NCBI RefSeq assembly: GCF_022513565.1
Contig: NZ_JAKWBE010000027.1
Location: 56,439 to 120,438 of the forward strand
Source of the DNA: Streptomyces gilvus
GTDB lineage: Bacteria; Actinomycetota; Actinomycetes; Streptomycetales; Streptomycetaceae
Reading direction: 5' to 3'
Length of the DNA: 64,000 nucleotides
Under the pieces are notes generated by a model. It saw only the letters and a list, made by a program, of their open reading frames with translations, was not told the origin of the DNA and made no database searches. Below, in pieces: positions 52,293-59,584 of the stretch (position 1 is its first letter; every line of letters starts with the position of its first letter). The translations under genes were made by a program, and so were the position numbers.

Positions 52293-52327
52293 CCCCCTGG
52301 TCACTTGGCCGGGGGATTGCCGTTTTT
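52293..52327 (+). terminator. Terminator with T-run after the small-gene set
   Basis: CCCCC-t-GG pairs with CC-GGGGG around TCACTTGG, followed after a few bases by TTTTT at 52323-52327. This is one of the few T-run terminators in the window. Confidence 0.65.
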
Positions 52328-52355
52328 GTGATCAACGGGTGACTCAGTGTACGCT
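52326..52355 (+). promoter_or_regulatory. Promoter of the first structured leader
   Basis: TTGTGA (52326-52331) and TACGCT (52350-52355) are spaced by 18 bp directly after the T-run terminator and before the first leader hairpin. Confidence 0.45.
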
Positions 52356-52666
52356 GCGGAGTACCGCATGTTGCGGTACCTACAAGTTCCAGTGGGCGAG
52401 GACGTAGTCCATCCTTCTCCATTGGACGCCGCTCTGGCCAGTGTCCAGGGCGGTAACTCGCTTGACCCGCGCAGCCCTTTCAAAGCTGCTGTGTCAAGGA
52501 CTGGCCTGCTCGGCAGGCCGCTCCCGAGTGGCGCGCGACTTGGACTACCGCGCGGCTCTCGACCGCGACCCTTACGGGGTCGCTGCGTCACCTACAAACA
52601 CGACGTGTAGGTGGCCAGGTCGAGGTCGCCGCGCGCGCTCACTGGTCACCTGGAAAGGAAGACCGA
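52356..52666 (+). ncRNA. Structured leader 1 of a two-TM protein gene
   Basis: This 311-nt non-coding leader contains four perfect hairpins in series: GTACCGCA/TGCGGTAC (52361-52379), GGCCTGC/GCAGGCC (52503-52519), GCGACCC/GGGTCGC (52565-52583) and CACCTACA/TGTAGGTG (52589-52613). The last 80 nt share blocks (GCGTCA, AGGTGGCC, GGTCACCT, AAGGAAGA) with the leader of the paralogous gene at 53544. A regulatory RNA or attenuator is inferred; no open frame is convincing. Confidence 0.5.
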
Positions 52667-52960
52667 GTGAGCGCCAACAGGAAGAGGATTCTCGCGCTGC
52701 TGATTGGCGGCCTCCTCTCCATCATCGCCGGGTTGGTCTGGGGGCTGATCCTTCGAGTTCTGGGTGATGAGGTCATCGACTGCGTCAAGGCGGGCGCGGG
52801 AGCGTGGGTGTCGGGGTTCCTGATCACCGTCGCGGTCGCGGCGCTCGTCCCCTTCAGGGACGACTCTCCCGGCCGGGACCTTGATCCTCCGTCGCAGCCG
52901 CCTGCGCCTCGGCCGCCGACGGCCGGGGGGCCGGGGCGGTCCAGGGCCTCGACTCGCTGA
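52667..52960 (+). CDS. Two-TM small membrane protein with Pro-rich tail (copy 1)
   Basis: A 97-residue protein starts at GTG52667 (MSANRKR), has helices at about residues 8-30 (LALLIGGLLSIIAGLVWGLIL) and 43-62 (AGAGAWVSGFLITVAVAALV), and ends in a charged, Pro-rich tail. Start context and the SAN(R/Q)K beginning match the protein at 53544, so the two are paralogues. The function is unknown; holin-like or Spd-like roles are possible. A terminator follows. Confidence 0.72.
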   Translation: MSANRKRILALLIGGLLSIIAGLVWGLILRVLGDEVIDCVKAGAGAWVSGFLITVAVAALVPFRDDSPGRDLDPPSQPPAPRPPTAGGPGRSRASTR

Positions 52961-52973
52961 GCGAGCGCAAACC

Positions 52974-53011
52974 ACGAAGACCCCCCAGCTATGCGGCCAG
53001 GGGGTCTTCGT
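52974..53011 (+). terminator. Terminator after copy 1
   Basis: A perfect 12-bp stem (ACGAAGACCCCC with GGGGGTCTTCGT) encloses a 14-nt loop, 13 bp after the stop. Confidence 0.8.
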
Positions 53012-53543
53012 CATGTCGAGCCAGTCGCCGAGCGTTGCTGGTGTGGATCAATCAGCGGGCGTACTTGGCTACTTGCCATGTCTCGAATCCGTATTTCCGC
53101 CGCCATGTGCTACGCTCCGGCCAGTTCCAAGTACGGGTGCAACTACGACGCCCAGCCTCTGGAATCGCTTCAAGGCCGTGGTCAACTGGCTGCGACTTGA
53201 GGCGGTCGGCAACAGCCCAGCTGACTACCCAGGAAGCGCGGCAACCCCGCTCAACTTCCCAGCACACAAGGGCAGGCATTCAGCCAGCTCTCATCGGTAT
53301 GCGGTGATCATCGCATACCGCCAACGCGACTCAACAACGCTGTCGTTGTGTCAACTTCATACACGAGTGCCATGTCGTAAGAGGGCTGAAGCCGACAGGT
53401 CTCGACCAAGCTCGCGGTTGATCAACCATGCGTCGGCAAGGCGATCGGTTCAACCGGAGGGCGTCATCTGTTCATTCAGGTGGCCGGTCGGACCTGTCCA
53501 ACCCGTCTCCCCGGTCACCTCTCCAAGAGAAGGAAGAACCGGG
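53012..53543 (+). ncRNA. Structured leader 2 of a two-TM protein gene
   Basis: This non-coding stretch contains a TACGCT box (near 53111) in the same context as leader 1, followed by hairpins CGGTATGCG/CGCATACCG (53295-53320) and ACAACG/CGTTGT (53334-53349), the palindrome GGTTGATCAACC (53416-53427), and a CATCTG/CAGGTG hairpin near 53465. The final AGGTGGCC, GGTCACCT and AAGGAAGA blocks match leader 1. The transcription start is unknown; about 430 nt is likely. Confidence 0.45.
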
Positions 53544-53801
53544 TTGAGCGCCAATCAGAAGAAGGCCATCGCCTACGCCTTCTGTTTCCTGATCGCAATC
53601 ATCGTCGGGGGTTGTTGCGCAGGCGTGGCAGCCTTGCTCAGTTCACCGCCGATGGCCATTGCCGGTGCTGGAGCGGCTGGCTGGCTGGCCATTGTGGGTA
53701 TCGGGGTGAAGATCATCGGTCCCTTCGACTTCGGCAGCGAGACACCCCCAACCCCGCCGACCCCTCCAGGAGCGAATCAGACAGGGACGCCTGTTGCGTG
53801 A
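53544..53801 (+). CDS. Two-TM small membrane protein with Pro-rich tail (copy 2)
   Basis: An 85-residue protein starts at TTG53544 (LSANQKK) behind AAGGAAGAACC. It has two hydrophobic helices (AYAFCFLIAIIVGGCCAGVAALL and AIAGAGAAGWLAIVGIGVKII) and a PPTPPTPPG tail. It is paralogous to the product at 52667 in start context, topology and tail. Its function is unknown. Confidence 0.65.
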   Translation: MSANQKKAIAYAFCFLIAIIVGGCCAGVAALLSSPPMAIAGAGAAGWLAIVGIGVKIIGPFDFGSETPPTPPTPPGANQTGTPVA

Positions 53802-53880
53802 TCCGCTGCAAGCTTTGGGCTCTTCGCTACCGCGAGGGGGCGGCCTCGCTGAACCGTCCCCTCGACCGACGTGCGCAGTC

Positions 53881-54268
53881 CTACATGACCGGGTGTCCGG
53901 TCAGCTCGCCAAGCACCAGGATCAGCCGCTTCAGCGTGCCGGCGCTGTACGCGGCGAGGTCGGACAGCACCTTGACCTGCTCCGCCTGCTGCTCGGGCGT
54001 GGGCGCCGCGTTGGCGAGGTAGGCCAGGCTCAGGTCGATGCGGGCGTCGAGGTAGTCGATCGCATCGCCGGCCTGGGCGTGCAGTCCGTCGAGCTGTAGC
54101 CGCTTCTGGACCCCGGCGAGTTCGTCCTCGGCGTAAGGGCGGGAGTAGATCAGCCCGTCGTCGAGGTTGCGCCAGAAAGTACAGCATTCGCTCGTCGTCC
54201 CAGAACTCCTGGTAGGCGTCCGTCATTTCCGCCGGGGGAGCGATCGGTTCGGGCGTCGCCTCGCTCAC
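53881..54268 (-). pseudogene. Frameshifted phage-type gene of unknown function
   Basis: From GTG54268 the frame reads TPEPIAPPAEMTDAYQEFWDDERMLYF. After a one-base shift near 54171-54182 it continues WRNLDDGLIYSRPYAEDELAGVQKRL, DYLDARIDLSLAYLANAAP and LAAYSAGTLKRLILVLGELTGHPVM. Together this gives a plausible 128-residue helical protein. The start overlaps the upstream gene's stop (GTGA). It is a pseudogene, unless the base is a sequencing error or a programmed shift. Confidence 0.65.
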
Positions 54269-54802
54269 TGCGTGTCCTCCAGTTCCAGGGCGTCGTAGCC
54301 GTCGATGTACTGCTCGCCGTTCAGCCAGGCCGTCACCTTGCCGACCGCCCGCTCGGTCGCCTCCTGGGCCGACTGCTTGCGTACGCCCCGCACTTCGGCG
54401 ATCTCGTCGCACACCGGTCGCGAAGAGCAGGAGCGCGTGCAGCATCACGCGGCGGGTGAGGCGGATCTGCTCGTTGAGGGTGAGCTGCGTGCGCCAGGTG
54501 TTGGCGCCGCCTTGCGAGACGAAGCCCTCGACGTGGTCTCCGAGCCAGGCGATGTGGACGTGGCGGATCTTGAAGCGCATCCGGTACTCGACCAGCAGCT
54601 CGGCGGCCCGGTTCAGGCAGTCGATCGTGCGCTGGAGCGTGCCCTCGACGCCGTCTCCGTCGATCTTGCCGAACTGCATGTCGCCGAGGGCGACGACGAA
54701 GGTGTACTCCTCGCCGTCCGTGTCGGGCAGCACATCGATCACGTTGACCGGGGTGCCGTCCAGGGCGGCGATCAGCTCGTCGATCGGGGGCCGCTCCGTC
54801 AT
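54265..54802 (-). pseudogene. Truncated phage metallophosphoesterase
   Basis: From ATG54802 the N-terminal part reads as an actinophage-type calcineurin-like phosphoesterase: VVALGDMQFGKIDGDGVEGTL, IAWLGDHVEGFVSQGGANTWRTQLTL, RRVMLHALLLFA. Sequence then jumps near 54410 to another frame (DEIAEVRGVRKQSAQEATERAVGKVTAWLNGEQYIDGYDALELEDTQ). The GNHD and later metal motifs are missing, so an internal deletion with frameshift has destroyed it. Intact relatives are about 300 residues. Confidence 0.72.
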
Positions 54803-54899
54803 CGTGACACTTGCACACCGGGCGAAGGAAAAGCGTGTGCTCACGCCCGTGTCCCCGTTGGCCATCGTCCACTCCGAGGAGCGGAAGCCGCGCCGCTGG

Positions 54900-55070
54900 T
54901 CACTCGGCCTCCTCAAGGTAGAGGAGCGCGATCCCGTGGTCGTACTCGGTCGTGCCGTAGCCGTAGCTGTAATACTCCGACGACCACGCCTCGACCCAGT
55001 ACCGGCCGGGGATCAGGACGCCCCCGAGCCAGCCGGCGGGGGGCTTCGCGCATTCCAACGCTTGGTCCAT
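54900..55070 (-). CDS. Small phage-like protein of unknown function
   Basis: A 56-residue frame starts at ATG55070 (MDQALECAKPPAGWLGGV) and contains PGRYWVEAWSSEYYSYGYGTTEYDHGIALLYLEEAE. The aromatic-rich composition is unusual for a random frame in high-GC DNA. Its start codon lies in the CCATGG immediately before the integrase gene, so it is divergent from it. No ribosome site is evident. ATG55082 is an alternative. Confidence 0.42.
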   Translation of the reverse strand: MDQALECAKPPAGWLGGVLIPGRYWVEAWSSEYYSYGYGTTEYDHGIALLYLEEAE

Positions 55071-55080
55071 GGGGGGAACC

Positions 55081-57045
55081 ATGCGAAGCAAGACACTGCC
55101 ACGCGCACGCAAGGCCCTGCGTGTTGCCATCTACCTGCGCGTCTCCACATCCAAGCAGCTCGACGGCTACGGCCTGGATGTCCAAGACGAGCGGTGCCGA
55201 GCATGGGTCGACTACCAACTCCGCAACACACCGCACACCATCGTGGACGTCTACTGCGATGGCGGCGTGAGCGGCAAACTTGCACACCGAGACGACCTCG
55301 ACCGACTGACCGCAGACATCGAGGCCGGACTCATCGACGTGGTTGTCTTCGCCAAGCTGGACCGCATCGGCCGGACCATGCGCAACATCCACCGCTGGGT
55401 CTACGACGTGACCGACCACGGCGTGCGCGTCGCCACCGCTGACGGACGCATCGACTCCGAAGACCAGATGTTCGGCATCCAGCTCTCCCTCCTGGCGTAC
55501 ATGGCGGAGGTCGAGCACGCCCTGATCCTTGAGCGCACGATGGGCGGGCGCATCAAAAAGATTTCCGGGGGCGGCTGGGCCAGTGGCGTGCCGCCGTACG
55601 GCTACATGCTCGACGAGGAGGGCGAGCCCGTCGTCAACCCCGCCGAACAAGAGGTGATCTTCAAGGCCGCCGACTTCCTGATCGACCGGAAGATGAGCCG
55701 AGGCGAGGCCGCCGCGGAGCTGAACGCACTCGGCTCCCGGACCCGCACCGGCAAGCCCTGGGAGGGCAACAACCTGATCCTCCGCCTGCGCCTGGCCGTG
55801 CGCGGCTACGTCGACTTCACCTTTTCGGGCGTGAATGAGGACGGAGACGAGATCACCACCTCCTACCGGGTCGAGCTGCCTCCCCTGTTCGAGGACGAGG
55901 GCCGGCGCCAGGCGTTGGAGACCGCCCTGGAGGACATGAAGGGCACCCCGCGCACGTCCTACAGCAACCACCTGCTCTCGGGCCATCTGTTCAGCCTGTG
56001 CGGCCACAGCCGCTTCGGTGTATCCCGCCAGGCGTACGGGGACGTGATCTACCGGTGCTCCAACCAGACCACGATCGAAGAGGGGCACACCTGCAAGCAG
56101 ATCCCCGGCGAGGAGACCGAGAAGGTCGTCTGGGACGAGGTGGCCAAGCTCCTCACCGACCCCGAAGCGATCATGGGCCTGGTCGACGACTGGCTGGGCG
56201 CCATCCCCGAGCGCGCGGAGTCCTACCGGAACCGGATGCAGGAGATCGACACCAAGCTCAACAAGCTGCGCAACACCCGGCGCAAGAAGATCGCCATGCT
56301 GGTCGCCTCGCTCGACGAGGATGACGAGAACGACCAGAAGCTGATCGAGGAGCTGAAGGAGGAGATCGCATCCAAGGAGAAGGAGCTCCGCGAGGAGCAG
56401 GAGCGCATCGCGGAGTGGCTGGAGGAGGCCGAGCACAAGGAGCAGAAGGCCGACAGTATGCGCACGCTGGTCGACCGGGTCGGTGCGAACGTCCAGGATC
56501 TTGAGCAGGCCGACAAGAAGCGGATCTTGGAACTCCTCCGCGTCCGGGTCGAGATCGTCGGCGACAGCACGTCCGGCCAGAAGGGGGGAACCAAGGACCC
56601 GATGCTTGAGTGGCACCGCGAGAAGGGGATCAAGATCCCACTGTCCATCTCCGACGAGCAGTGGGCGCGAGTCGAGGGCATCCTGGCAGGGGGGCGAAAG
56701 CCCAAGCCGGAGGACCGCGCGTGCTTCGAGATGCTGTTGGAGAAGCTGCGCGAGATCAAGGGGTGGCATGACTACGACCACGACGAGCGAATGGGCGGGA
56801 AGGGATGGGGCTTCTTCTACCGCCTTGGCCGACGATGGTTCATGGACGACATGTACGCCAAGGCCCTCGAAGTGCTCCACCCGTATGACGGGGTCGAAGC
56901 TCCTACTGGCTACACTCTGCCTGCCATGAAGATTTACGGCGCGATCGACGATTCCCCGGAGGATGTAGTGAAATCTGAAGCGCGCGAACGAACTACTTCC
57001 ACCAAGGGCATCACCGCGGAGAGCGCCGAGCGAGTCGCCGCGTGA
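55081..57045 (+). CDS. Large serine recombinase (integrase) with host-derived C-terminal end
   Basis: This 654-residue site-specific recombinase has a resolvase catalytic domain with nucleophile Ser22 (AIYLRVSTSKQ), then the recombinase domain (GGWASGVPPYGY...) and a zinc-ribbon region (LCGHSRFG...RCSNQ...HTCKQIP). A long charged coiled coil (about 380-470) and an extra C-terminal part with EQWARVEGILAGGRKPKPEDRACFEMLL follow. ATG55081 follows GGGGGGAA. The last codons, from Ser640, cross the right att core, so ITAESAERVAA and the stop codon come from the host DUF6421 gene. In the excised circle the protein would instead end RGDASGITFEIGGAKTA. Confidence 0.93.
   Translation: MRSKTLPRARKALRVAIYLRVSTSKQLDGYGLDVQDERCRAWVDYQLRNTPHTIVDVYCDGGVSGKLAHRDDLDRLTADIEAGLIDVVVFAKLDRIGRTMRNIHRWVYDVTDHGVRVATADGRIDSEDQMFGIQLSLLAYMAEVEHALILERTMGGRIKKISGGGWASGVPPYGYMLDEEGEPVVNPAEQEVIFKAADFLIDRKMSRGEAAAELNALGSRTRTGKPWEGNNLILRLRLAVRGYVDFTFSGVNEDGDEITTSYRVELPPLFEDEGRRQALETALEDMKGTPRTSYSNHLLSGHLFSLCGHSRFGVSRQAYGDVIYRCSNQTTIEEGHTCKQIPGEETEKVVWDEVAKLLTDPEAIMGLVDDWLGAIPERAESYRNRMQEIDTKLNKLRNTRRKKIAMLVASLDEDDENDQKLIEELKEEIASKEKELREEQERIAEWLEEAEHKEQKADSMRTLVDRVGANVQDLEQADKKRILELLRVRVEIVGDSTSGQKGGTKDPMLEWHREKGIKIPLSISDEQWARVEGILAGGRKPKPEDRACFEMLLEKLREIKGWHDYDHDERMGGKGWGFFYRLGRRWFMDDMYAKALEVLHPYDGVEAPTGYTLPAMKIYGAIDDSPEDVVKSEARERTTSTKGITAESAERVAA
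56998..57008 (+). repeat. Right attachment core (attR)
   Basis: TCCACCAAGGG, in the integrase frame as Ser-Thr-Lys-Gly, is identical to attL. The host DUF6421 tail follows directly. Confidence 0.8.
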
Positions 57046-57095
57046 GCGGCGCCGTCGCGCGCAAACCCGGGAACACTGCTCAGGAGGCGAAGAAC

Positions 57096-57845
57096 ATGGC
57101 GGGGAACGGAGCTCTCAGCGGTGCGGTGATCGCGGTCGCGGGTGCGGGCGGGCCCGCGGGCCGGGCCACCCTGCTGCGGCTGGCCGAGTCCGGGGCGACC
57201 GTCGTCGCCGCGGACAACGACCCCGAGCGGCTCGCCGAGGCCGTGGACGCGGCCCGGTACGCCTCGGGCGGCGCCACCGTCACCGGCGAACCCGTCGACT
57301 TGCTGGACCTGGAGTCCACCCGCGACTGGGCCACCCACATCGAGAAGGACTTCGGCCGCGTCGACGGCCTGGTCCACCTCGTCGGCGGCTGGCGCGGCAG
57401 CGAGGCCTTCATCAAGACCAGCCTGGACGACTGGGACTTCCTGGAGCTGCTGCTCATCCGCACCGTGCAGCACACCTCCCTCGCCTTCTCCGAGGCCCTC
57501 CAGCGCAGTCACCGCGGCCGGTACGTCCTGATCAGCGCGGCCGGCGCCTCCAACCCGACCGCCGGTAACGCCGCGTACGCCGCCGCCAAGGCCGCGGCCG
57601 AGGCGTGGACGCTCGCCATGGCGGACTACTTCCGCAAGGCCGGGGGCCCCGAGGGGCCGACCTCCGCGGCTGCGATCCTGGTCGTCAAGGCGTTGGTGCA
57701 CGAGGCGATGCGCGCCGAGCGCCCCAACGCGAAGTTCGCGGGCTTCACCGACGTCAAGGACCTGGCGGAGGCCATCGCCGACGTGTGGAGCAAGCCCGCC
57801 GCCGAAGTGAACGGAAAGCGTCTGTGGCTGACCGAGAAGCCGTGA
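57096..57845 (+). CDS. Short-chain dehydrogenase/reductase
   Basis: This 249-residue Rossmann oxidoreductase has the dinucleotide motif VIAVAGAGGPAGRATLLRL, a VHLVGGWRG strand in place of NNAG, and a YAAAKAAAEAWTLAM catalytic region with Tyr and Lys. ATG57096 has AGGAGG 8 bp upstream. It is coupled to the next gene by GTGA. It was presumably downstream of DUF6421 before the element inserted; it is now 51 bp after the integrase and may be read from that promoter. Confidence 0.88.
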   Translation: MAGNGALSGAVIAVAGAGGPAGRATLLRLAESGATVVAADNDPERLAEAVDAARYASGGATVTGEPVDLLDLESTRDWATHIEKDFGRVDGLVHLVGGWRGSEAFIKTSLDDWDFLELLLIRTVQHTSLAFSEALQRSHRGRYVLISAAGASNPTAGNAAYAAAKAAAEAWTLAMADYFRKAGGPEGPTSAAAILVVKALVHEAMRAERPNAKFAGFTDVKDLAEAIADVWSKPAAEVNGKRLWLTEKP

Positions 57846-58912
57846 ACCCCCCGAAGACCGACGCCCGACGCCATCACGACCCGGACGTCCGCGGCTTCGC
57901 CAGCGACAACTATGCGGGGGCCCACCCCGAGGTGCTGGCCGCCCTGGCCGTGGCCAACGGCGGGCACCAGGTCGCGTACGGCGAGGACGAGTACACGGAC
58001 AACCTCCAGCGGATCATCCGCAGCCACTTCGGCGCCACGGCGGAGGCCTTCCCGGTCTTCAACGGCACCGGCGCCAACGTGGTCGCGCTCCAGGCGGTCA
58101 CCGACCGCTGGGGCGCGGTGATCTGCGCGGAGAGCGCGCACATCCACGTCGACGAGGGCGGCGCGCCCGAGCGCATGGGTGGTCTGAAGCTGCTCACCGT
58201 CCCCACCCCCGACGGCAAGCTCACCCCCGAGCTGATCGACCGGCAGGCGTACGGCTGGGACGACGAGCACCGCGCGATGCCGCAGGTGGTGTCCATCACC
58301 CAGAGCACGGAGCTCGGCACCCTCTACACGCCGGACGAGATCCGCGCGATCTGCGAGCACGCCCACGCGCACGGCATGAAGGTGCACCTGGACGGCTCCC
58401 GCATAGCCAACGCGGCCGCCTCCCTCGACGTGCCCATGCGGACGTTCACCAACGCGGTCGGCGTCGACATCCTCTCCCTCGGCGGGACGAAGAACGGCGC
58501 GTTGTTCGGCGAGGCGGTCGTGGTGATCAACCAGGACGCCGTGAGCCACATGAAGCACCTGCGCAAGCTGTCCATGCAGCTCGCCTCCAAGATGCGTTTC
58601 GTGTCGGTGCAGCTGGAGGCCCTGCTGGCCAAGGACCTCTGGCTGCGCAACGCGCGGCACGCCAACGAGATGGCCCAGCGGCTGGCCGAGGGCGTGCGCG
58701 CGGTCCACGGCGTGGAGATCCTTTACCCGGTGCAGGCCAACGGCGTGTTCGCCCGGCTGCCGCACGACGTCAGTGAGCGGCTGCAGAAGCGGTTCCGGTT
58801 CTACTTCTGGGACGAGGCGGCCGGCGTCGTGCGCTGGATGTGCGCGTTCGACACGACCGAGGAGGACGTGGACGCGTTCGTGGCGGCGCTGAAGGAGGAG
58901 ATGGCCCGGTAA
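57842..58912 (+). CDS. Threonine-aldolase-like PLP enzyme
   Basis: This 356-residue fold-type I PLP enzyme is of the beta-eliminating lyase/threonine aldolase group: FASDNYAGAHPEVLAAL, YGEDEYTDNLQ, FNGTGANVVALQA, HVDEGGAPERMGGLKLL, VHLDGSRIANAA, and PLP-binding Lys217 in SLGGTKNG. It would cleave L-threonine or a related beta-hydroxy amino acid. GTG57842 overlaps the SDR stop, so the two are co-translated. Length is normal. Confidence 0.9.
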   Translation: MNPPKTDARRHHDPDVRGFASDNYAGAHPEVLAALAVANGGHQVAYGEDEYTDNLQRIIRSHFGATAEAFPVFNGTGANVVALQAVTDRWGAVICAESAHIHVDEGGAPERMGGLKLLTVPTPDGKLTPELIDRQAYGWDDEHRAMPQVVSITQSTELGTLYTPDEIRAICEHAHAHGMKVHLDGSRIANAAASLDVPMRTFTNAVGVDILSLGGTKNGALFGEAVVVINQDAVSHMKHLRKLSMQLASKMRFVSVQLEALLAKDLWLRNARHANEMAQRLAEGVRAVHGVEILYPVQANGVFARLPHDVSERLQKRFRFYFWDEAAGVVRWMCAFDTTEEDVDAFVAALKEEMAR

Positions 58913-58949
58913 GGGTCCCGCTCCGCGGAGTCACTGCATAGATATACGG

Positions 58950-58994
58950 TCACCTGAAAAGTCATTGACTCTCAGGTGATCGTATTCCTATGCT
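58950..58994 (+). promoter_or_regulatory. Promoter and inverted repeat of the transglutaminase-like gene
   Basis: TTGACT (58965-58970) and TATGCT (58989-58994) are spaced by 18 bp. The -10 ends 8 bp before ATG59003, so the mRNA would be leaderless or nearly so. Perfect arms TCACCTGA (58950-58957) and TCAGGTGA (58972-58979) flank the -35, an operator-like arrangement. Confidence 0.65.
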
Positions 58995-59002
58995 CTGCGG
59001 GC

Positions 59003-59575
59003 ATGGAACTGATCCAGAACACCCCCGACCTGTCCGCTTATCTGGCCGCCGACGAGGTTATCGACCATCGCCATCCGCTGGTCCGGGAGACGGCCGCGCG
59101 GCTCGCCAAGGATGCCGTGGACTCGTATGCCTATGCACGCCTCGCCTTCGAGTTCGTCCGCGACACGATTCCCCACTCGCAGGACTCCGGCGACCCGCGG
59201 GTCACCTGGCGTGCCTCCGACGTCCTGGAGCAGGGCACCGGCATCTGCTACGCCAAGGCGCACGCCCTCGCCGCCCTGCTGCGGGCCGAGGACATCCCGA
59301 CCGCGCTCTGCTACCAGAAGTTCGACGTGGTGCACGGACTGGTCGCCGTCCGCTTCAACGGCGCCTGGCACCGGCAGGACCCGCGCGGCAACAAGCCGGG
59401 GGTGGACGCCCGGTTCTCCCTGGACGGCGAGCGGCTGGCCTTCACGCCCGACTTTGAGTCCAATGAGCTGGACTATCCGGTGTTGTACGCTGAACCCCAC
59501 CCGGCCGTACTGAAGGCCCTCCGGGCCGCGCCCGACCGGCCGTACCTCTGGAAGACCCTCCCCACCGCACTCTGA
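59003..59575 (+). CDS. Transglutaminase-like protein
   Basis: This 190-residue protein has the papain-like triad of the transglutaminase-like superfamily: Cys82 in EQGTGICYAKAHALAALLRA, His111 in VVHGLVAVRF and Asp126 in HRQDPRGNK. In bacteria the fold usually serves proteolysis or amide chemistry. No Shine-Dalgarno is seen before ATG59003 and the promoter abuts it, indicating a leaderless message. The B3/B4 gene follows 9 bp later. Confidence 0.88.
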   Translation: MELIQNTPDLSAYLAADEVIDHRHPLVRETAARLAKDAVDSYAYARLAFEFVRDTIPHSQDSGDPRVTWRASDVLEQGTGICYAKAHALAALLRAEDIPTALCYQKFDVVHGLVAVRFNGAWHRQDPRGNKPGVDARFSLDGERLAFTPDFESNELDYPVLYAEPHPAVLKALRAAPDRPYLWKTLPTAL

Positions 59576-59584
59576 GGCAAGGCG

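Larger units (their letters stand above)
50222..57008 (+). mobile_element. 6.8-kb serine-recombinase integrative element
   Basis: The element is bounded by direct repeats TCCACCAAGGG (50222-50232 and 56998-57008) and splits a DUF6421 gene from its last codons. It has a lower-GC, more mixed codon usage than its flanks. It encodes an XRE regulator, small DUF7848-type and membrane proteins, two structured leaders, degraded phage genes and, at the right end, a large serine recombinase. No replication, conjugation or packaging gene is visible. It resembles a decayed prophage or a satellite. The boundaries rest on the repeat and on the tail swap. Confidence 0.82.

Noticed and set aside
52347..52610. 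Open frames through leader 1
   Set aside because: Frames begin inside hairpins, lack ribosome sites and have no family resemblance; non-coding structure explains the region better.
54913..56880. A 655-codon minus-strand frame opposite the integrase
   Set aside because: It lies antisense to an unmistakable serine recombinase and has no recognisable domain.
50222..57008. Possible tRNA gene as attachment site of the element
   Set aside because: No cloverleaf or tRNA-like sequence is present at either end; the core lies in protein-coding sequence.
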